A DNA stretch of 11,217 bases from Kiritimatiellales bacterium (GTDB lineage: Bacteria; Verrucomicrobiota; Kiritimatiellia; Kiritimatiellales; Pontiellaceae): contig JABDQT010000050.1 in the NCBI GenBank assembly GCA_013042165.1, positions 1-11,217 of the forward strand, in the 5' to 3' direction. The stretch's first letter is position 1. Every line of letters starts with the position of its first letter. The position numbers and the translations under genes were made by a program. Under the pieces are notes generated by a model. The model saw only the letters and a list, made by a program, of their open reading frames with translations, made no database searches and was not told the DNA's origin. Below are positions 7,052 to 11,217 of the stretch, piece after piece.

Positions 7052-7100
7052 TTGACCATTGGGGACGATTTGTCACATTGTTTACCGATTTGATTTAAAT
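7052..7100 (+). promoter_or_regulatory. likely promoter region of the mreBCD-mrdA operon
   Basis: The 254-bp gap before mreB has no ORF and turns AT-rich towards the gene. Two -35-like hexamers stand out: TTGACC at 7052-7057 (5 of 6 consensus bases, but only a poor -10 at 7075-7080) and TTGTCA at 7070-7075, followed by an AT-rich TTTAAA at 7094-7099 after 18 bases. I cannot choose between them. Confidence 0.3.
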
Positions 7101-7112
7101 CCATATTTTTAA

Positions 7113-8156
<1,044 letters not shown>

Positions 8157-8221
8157 CTCCTTGATATAAATTCCTTCTGCATTTTGCTGACACGCCTCTC
8201 CTCCCTGATGGTAAGGGACGG

Positions 8222-9049
8222 ATGGCTTTTAGGAACAGAAAACTGATGTATGCCGTTGCGGCAGCCCTGCTGCTGGCCGTGGTGTTTGTTCCGTTGCCCT
8301 CGCTCACCCTCAAAAGCAAGGGTGCGGTGCGGGGAACCATAGCGGGTGCTGAACGCGGAACCTCCGGCATATGGCAATGGTTTACCGAGGCGGCTGCGGC
8401 CGTGCGCGGCATCGGCGGCGCCGTGGAAAGAAACCGCGAGCTCTCGCAGGAGCTGGTTCGCACGCAGGCCGAACTCAATAAACTGAGCGATGTCGAGGCC
8501 GACAATGTACGCCTGCGGCGCGCCTTCGACTTTTTTCACCAAAAACCGTTCGGCATGGTGCCGTGCGATGTGGTCAGCCGCAACATCAGCGGATGGTGGA
8601 GCAGCGTGCGCATCGGCAAAGGCCGCAAGCATGGCATCCAGGAAAATCAGGCGGTGATCAGCCCCGACGGACTGGTGGGCCGAACCACCGAAGTCACCGC
8701 ATTCGCCAGCGAAGTATTGCTCGTTTCCGACCCCGCCTGCCGCGTATCCGCGAAACTCAAGCGCGTGGACGTCTTTGGTCTCGTGCGCGGTGCGGGAACC
8801 ACCCTCTCCGGTCAACCGAAGGCACGCATTGAATTTATCAACAAGGATGTTGAGATCCGCGTCAACGACGAGGTGGTGACCTCCGGCCTCGGGGCGTTCC
8901 CCAAGGGTGTGCACATCGGCTACATCAACAAAGTTCACCGCGATGCGTCCGGCCTGTTCCAGCATGCGGAGCTGATTCCACGCGCCACCGTCGGCCTGCT
9001 CGATTATGTCTTTGTGGTATCCGAAGCACAAAAGGAGCCCGCTCGATGA
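8222..9049 (+). CDS. mreC: rod-shape-determining protein MreC
   Basis: A 275-residue bitopic protein of normal MreC length, a periplasmic scaffold that binds and activates PBP2 and links it to MreB and MreD. One N-terminal membrane helix (about residues 9-26) is followed by a heptad-like coiled coil (about 66-101, rich in E, L and R) and the beta-rich periplasmic domains. Family signatures are S-P-D-G-L-V-G-R (147-154), L-L-V-S-D-P (166-171) and V-T-S-G-L-G-A-F-P-K-G (219-229) followed by I-G (232-233). AGGGA about five bases upstream supports the ATG at 8222. The last four bases (ATGA) overlap the start of mreD, implying translational coupling. Confidence 0.93.
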   Translation: MAFRNRKLMYAVAAALLLAVVFVPLPSLTLKSKGAVRGTIAGAERGTSGIWQWFTEAAAAVRGIGGAVERNRELSQELVRTQAELNKLSDVEADNVRLRRAFDFFHQKPFGMVPCDVVSRNISGWWSSVRIGKGRKHGIQENQAVISPDGLVGRTTEVTAFASEVLLVSDPACRVSAKLKRVDVFGLVRGAGTTLSGQPKARIEFINKDVEIRVNDEVVTSGLGAFPKGVHIGYINKVHRDASGLFQHAELIPRATVGLLDYVFVVSEAQKEPAR

Positions 9050-9555
9050 GATACCGGATCGTCATGCTCCTGACCATTGTGCTCGGCGCCCTGCTTCAGC
9101 AGTTTCTGCCGACGTGGCCGCTCTTTGGCGGCATCAAGCCGCCCATTCTTGCCGCCCTGACATTGTACTATGCGCTGCGTAGAAATGCCGGTGAAATGTG
9201 GCTGGCGGTTTTTGCGGCCGCCCTGCTGCAGGACGGGCTTGACCTCGGATCGTTCGGTCCTGCGCTGATTGCCTTTCCTGTGATTGGCCTGCTGGCGAAC
9301 CGCATTCGTAACGAGGTCTTTGCCGACGGAATCTTTACGCAACTCTTTTTCGGTGCAGTCATCGGGCTCTTCACGACGCTCATCGCATTGTTCGTCTATG
9401 CCGTGACCGGGCAGCGTCCCCTCTTTTTTGGCCTGGCGGTGCTTCGGCTGGTCAGCTCGGTTTTGCTGGGCATGGCGACCCTGCCGGTGGTCTCACAGAT
9501 CGTCAACCGGCTCGAAGTGTTCATCCCCGAACGCAGGGGGTACGGATGGCAATGA
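9046..9555 (+). CDS. mreD: rod-shape-determining protein MreD
   Basis: A 169-residue polytopic inner-membrane protein of typical MreD size, with about five hydrophobic segments and a basic C-terminal tail. Recognisable family features are W-P-L-F-G-G-I-K-P-P (24-33) after the first helix and L-Q-D-G-L-D-L-G-S-F-G-P (61-72), the region that in MreD proteins reads G-L-x-x-D followed by a hydrophobic span. It acts with MreC and PBP2/RodA in the elongasome. AGGAG at 9034-9038 sits seven bases before the ATG. The gene overlaps mreC by 4 bp and the PBP2 gene by 10 bp. Confidence 0.92.
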   Translation: MRYRIVMLLTIVLGALLQQFLPTWPLFGGIKPPILAALTLYYALRRNAGEMWLAVFAAALLQDGLDLGSFGPALIAFPVIGLLANRIRNEVFADGIFTQLFFGAVIGLFTTLIALFVYAVTGQRPLFFGLAVLRLVSSVLLGMATLPVVSQIVNRLEVFIPERRGYGWQ

Positions 9556-11217
9556 TGGTCAGACGACAGCGTGCCTCGAGCCCGCTGGTCATCTGGGTCG
9601 TATTCGGCCTGATGTGCGCGGCGATGGGCCTGCTGCTCTTTGAGCTCTGGACGTTGCAGGTACAGAACAAGAGCGGCTTTGAGGAAGTCTTCCGGAGCCA
9701 AAGCGTCCGGCGCGTACGCCTGCCCGCCGTGCGCGGCAAGATCTATGACACCCACGGGGAGTGCCTGGCCGACAGCGTGCCGAACTACTGCATTGCCATC
9801 TACACCGAAGAGCTGCGGGCCCCCCGTTCGGGCGTGGCCAACACCCTGGAACTGATGCACGAGATCTGGGTCCGGGTCGGCCAGCGACCGGACATCACCT
9901 ATCGCGACATTCAGCACCACCTGAGCGTGTCACCGCAGGAACCGCTCGTGGCCTGGAAGGCGCTGGATGACCAAAGCATCACGCGCTGGCGCAGGGCATT
10001 CGAGGAATGGACGGCGCCGCCAAAGGGCTCGCTGACCAACCGGCGCAGAAAAATTCCGGGCCTTGACCTGGGCAGACCGCTCGAAGGGAAATCGATTGTC
10101 ATCCAGACCAGCGAACTGCGCAGACGCAGCACGACCACGGCAGCCAACACGCTGGAGTTGGTGTATGAAATTTCCGAGCGCATCGGCATTCCCCGCGCGG
10201 TTCGCTTCCAGGACATCAAGAACCACATTTTTGCCCGCCGGCCCCTGCCGCTGCTGGCCTGGCAGAACATTGACGACGCGACCATGGCCAAGTGGGCAGA
10301 CGCCTGCTCCCATCTGGCCGGCACGGATATCTACTATCGGCCGGCCCGGAGCTATCCCCAGGGGGAAGCATCAGCCCACCTGATCGGCTATACCCTCGAA
10401 GCCGACGCCATCCGCGAGGAGGAAGGCGGTGAACGCATTCACTTCGATATGCGCGGCATCCAGGGCCGCTCGGGACTTGAAGGCACCTACAACGACCTGC
10501 TCGAAGGCGATCCCGGATACCGGCTGGTGCAGATCGATGTCGCCGGCTTCCTGCACCACGATCTGCAAACGCAGCCTCCGCAGCCCGGCGGCGATCTTCA
10601 GCTGACCATAGACGCCAACATTCAGCGCTTTGCCAACGAGGCTCTTGCCGAGAAGCAGGACGGCGAAGATCCGAATGCACCGGTTCGCGGCGCGGTGGTC
10701 GTGCTCGACCCCAACAACGGCGATGTGCTGGCGATGGCCAGCTCGCCCTCGTTCGACCCGAATATCTACATGCAATCCAAGTCCTATCGCCAGGCGCTCC
10801 TGAAGGATCAGACGGCGCGTACGTTCAACCGCGCGGTCTTCGGACAGTATCCGCCCGGCAGCACGTTCAAGCCGGTGGCCGCGCTGGGAGTTTTACGCGA
10901 CCGATCCGATTATGCCGACACCGTTCACAATTGCCGGAACCCCTACGAGGTGGCGAACCGGCGCATGAAGTGCTGGATCCATTCGCGCTATGGCGAACAC
11001 GGAAAAATCAATCTGCGCGAGGCGCTAATGCATTCCTGCAATGTGTACATGTTCGAGATGGCGCAGGCTGTTGGCTATGAGCCGATCCGAGCCATGGCCA
11101 CGGAGTTTGGTCTCGGCCAGTATGCCGGACTGTTCCCGAACCTCGATGAGCTTCCGGCGCAGAAAGACCTCAAGTACGGCAACCTGCCCGCCACGGCGCT
11201 CAATACCATCGATTTGT
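9546..11217 (+). CDS. mrdA: penicillin-binding protein 2 (elongasome transpeptidase), 3' end missing
   Basis: The frame from 9546 is open to the right edge: 557 codons, no stop. It is a class B PBP that cross-links peptidoglycan during elongation. Order: cytoplasmic start, membrane helix (13-34), R-G-K-I-Y-D-T-H-G (63-71; usually R-G-x-I-x-D-R-N-G), a pedestal region with two tandem copies of one module (residues 81-150 and 182-252), then R-S-Y-P-Q-G-E-A-S-A-H-L-I-G-Y (268-282), G-R-S-G-L-E-G-T-Y-N (307-316) and the transpeptidase domain from about 381. Catalytic S439-T-F-K442 and S497-C-N499 are present; KTG lies beyond the window. The serine is about 109 residues later than S330 of E. coli PBP2, matching one extra module. 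AGGGGG ends five bases before the ATG. rodA may follow downstream but is not visible. Confidence 0.93.
   Translation, partial: MAMMVRRQRASSPLVIWVVFGLMCAAMGLLLFELWTLQVQNKSGFEEVFRSQSVRRVRLPAVRGKIYDTHGECLADSVPNYCIAIYTEELRAPRSGVANTLELMHEIWVRVGQRPDITYRDIQHHLSVSPQEPLVAWKALDDQSITRWRRAFEEWTAPPKGSLTNRRRKIPGLDLGRPLEGKSIVIQTSELRRRSTTTAANTLELVYEISERIGIPRAVRFQDIKNHIFARRPLPLLAWQNIDDATMAKWADACSHLAGTDIYYRPARSYPQGEASAHLIGYTLEADAIREEEGGERIHFDMRGIQGRSGLEGTYNDLLEGDPGYRLVQIDVAGFLHHDLQTQPPQPGGDLQLTIDANIQRFANEALAEKQDGEDPNAPVRGAVVVLDPNNGDVLAMASSPSFDPNIYMQSKSYRQALLKDQTARTFNRAVFGQYPPGSTFKPVAALGVLRDRSDYADTVHNCRNPYEVANRRMKCWIHSRYGEHGKINLREALMHSCNVYMFEMAQAVGYEPIRAMATEFGLGQYAGLFPNLDELPAQKDLKYGNLPATALNTIDL
9786..9995 (+). 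repeat. pedestal module copy 1 within PBP2
   Basis: Residues 81-150 of the PBP2 frame. It begins Y-C-I-A-I-Y-T-E-E-L-R, then A-N-T-L-E-L (98-103), and ends L-D-D-Q-S-I-T-R-W. It aligns with residues 182-252 with one single-residue gap near residue 95; residues 98-150 align without gaps at 20 of 53 identities, and residues 82-91 at 6 of 10. A basic linker (N-R-R-R-K, about 165-169) separates it from copy 2. Confidence 0.8.
10089..10301 (+). repeat. pedestal module copy 2 within PBP2
   Basis: Residues 182-252 of the PBP2 frame. It begins K-S-I-V-I-Q-T-S-E-L-R, repeats A-N-T-L-E-L (200-205) and ends I-D-D-A-T-M-A-K-W, at an offset of 102 residues from copy 1. Unlike copy 1 it runs straight into the conserved D-I-Y-Y-R-P-A-R-S-Y-P segment, so this copy occupies the usual position before the R-x-Y-P motif. 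The copies are well diverged in DNA sequence, so the duplication is old or under relaxed constraint. Confidence 0.8.

Noticed and set aside
8157..8221. possible terminator or separate promoter between mreB and mreC
   Set aside because: The 65-bp gap shows no stem with a T-run and no clear promoter pair; simple read-through in one operon is the better reading.

Overview
The window looks like chromosomal DNA from a GC-rich Gram-negative bacterium that makes a peptidoglycan wall and has rod-shape machinery. No phylogenetic marker fixes the lineage. The gene mix (mreBCD-PBP2 locus, a long UbiD-family decarboxylase, a stand-alone TrpB2-type enzyme, a VC0807-family membrane protein) would suit a PVC-group organism such as Kiritimatiellota or Verrucomicrobiota, but that is only a guess. 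I see no transposase, integrase, phage gene, CRISPR array, rRNA or tRNA. Base composition and coding style look even throughout.

Left part (1-4764): the first 28 bases hold the start of a minus-strand gene that leaves the window. Next come a PsiE-family membrane protein (+) and a VC0807-family membrane protein (-), whose convergent stop codons overlap by 4 bp. A small ferritin-like/rubrerythrin-type diiron protein (+) follows. Then there is a minus-strand pair, in transcription order a short-chain dehydrogenase/reductase and a 609-residue UbiD-family (prenylated-FMN) decarboxylase, which may form an operon.

Middle (4765-7127): a small unidentified four-helix membrane protein (+) converges on a TrpB2-type tryptophan synthase beta chain (-). 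An inverted-repeat cluster between them looks like a terminator for the trpB2 transcript. No trpA or other trp gene is visible.

Right part (7128-11217): a compact plus-strand cell-shape operon, mreB-mreC-mreD-mrdA (PBP2), with mreC/mreD and mreD/mrdA overlapping. Its proteins form the elongasome: the MreB filament, the periplasmic scaffold MreC, the membrane protein MreD, and the elongation transpeptidase PBP2. The PBP2 gene is cut by the right edge before its KTG motif.

The most unusual observation is in PBP2. The N-terminal pedestal region carries two diverged tandem copies of a module of about 100 residues, and the active-site serine is displaced to residue 439 as a result. The rest of the window is largely ordinary; I found no convincing evidence of a new multi-gene system.
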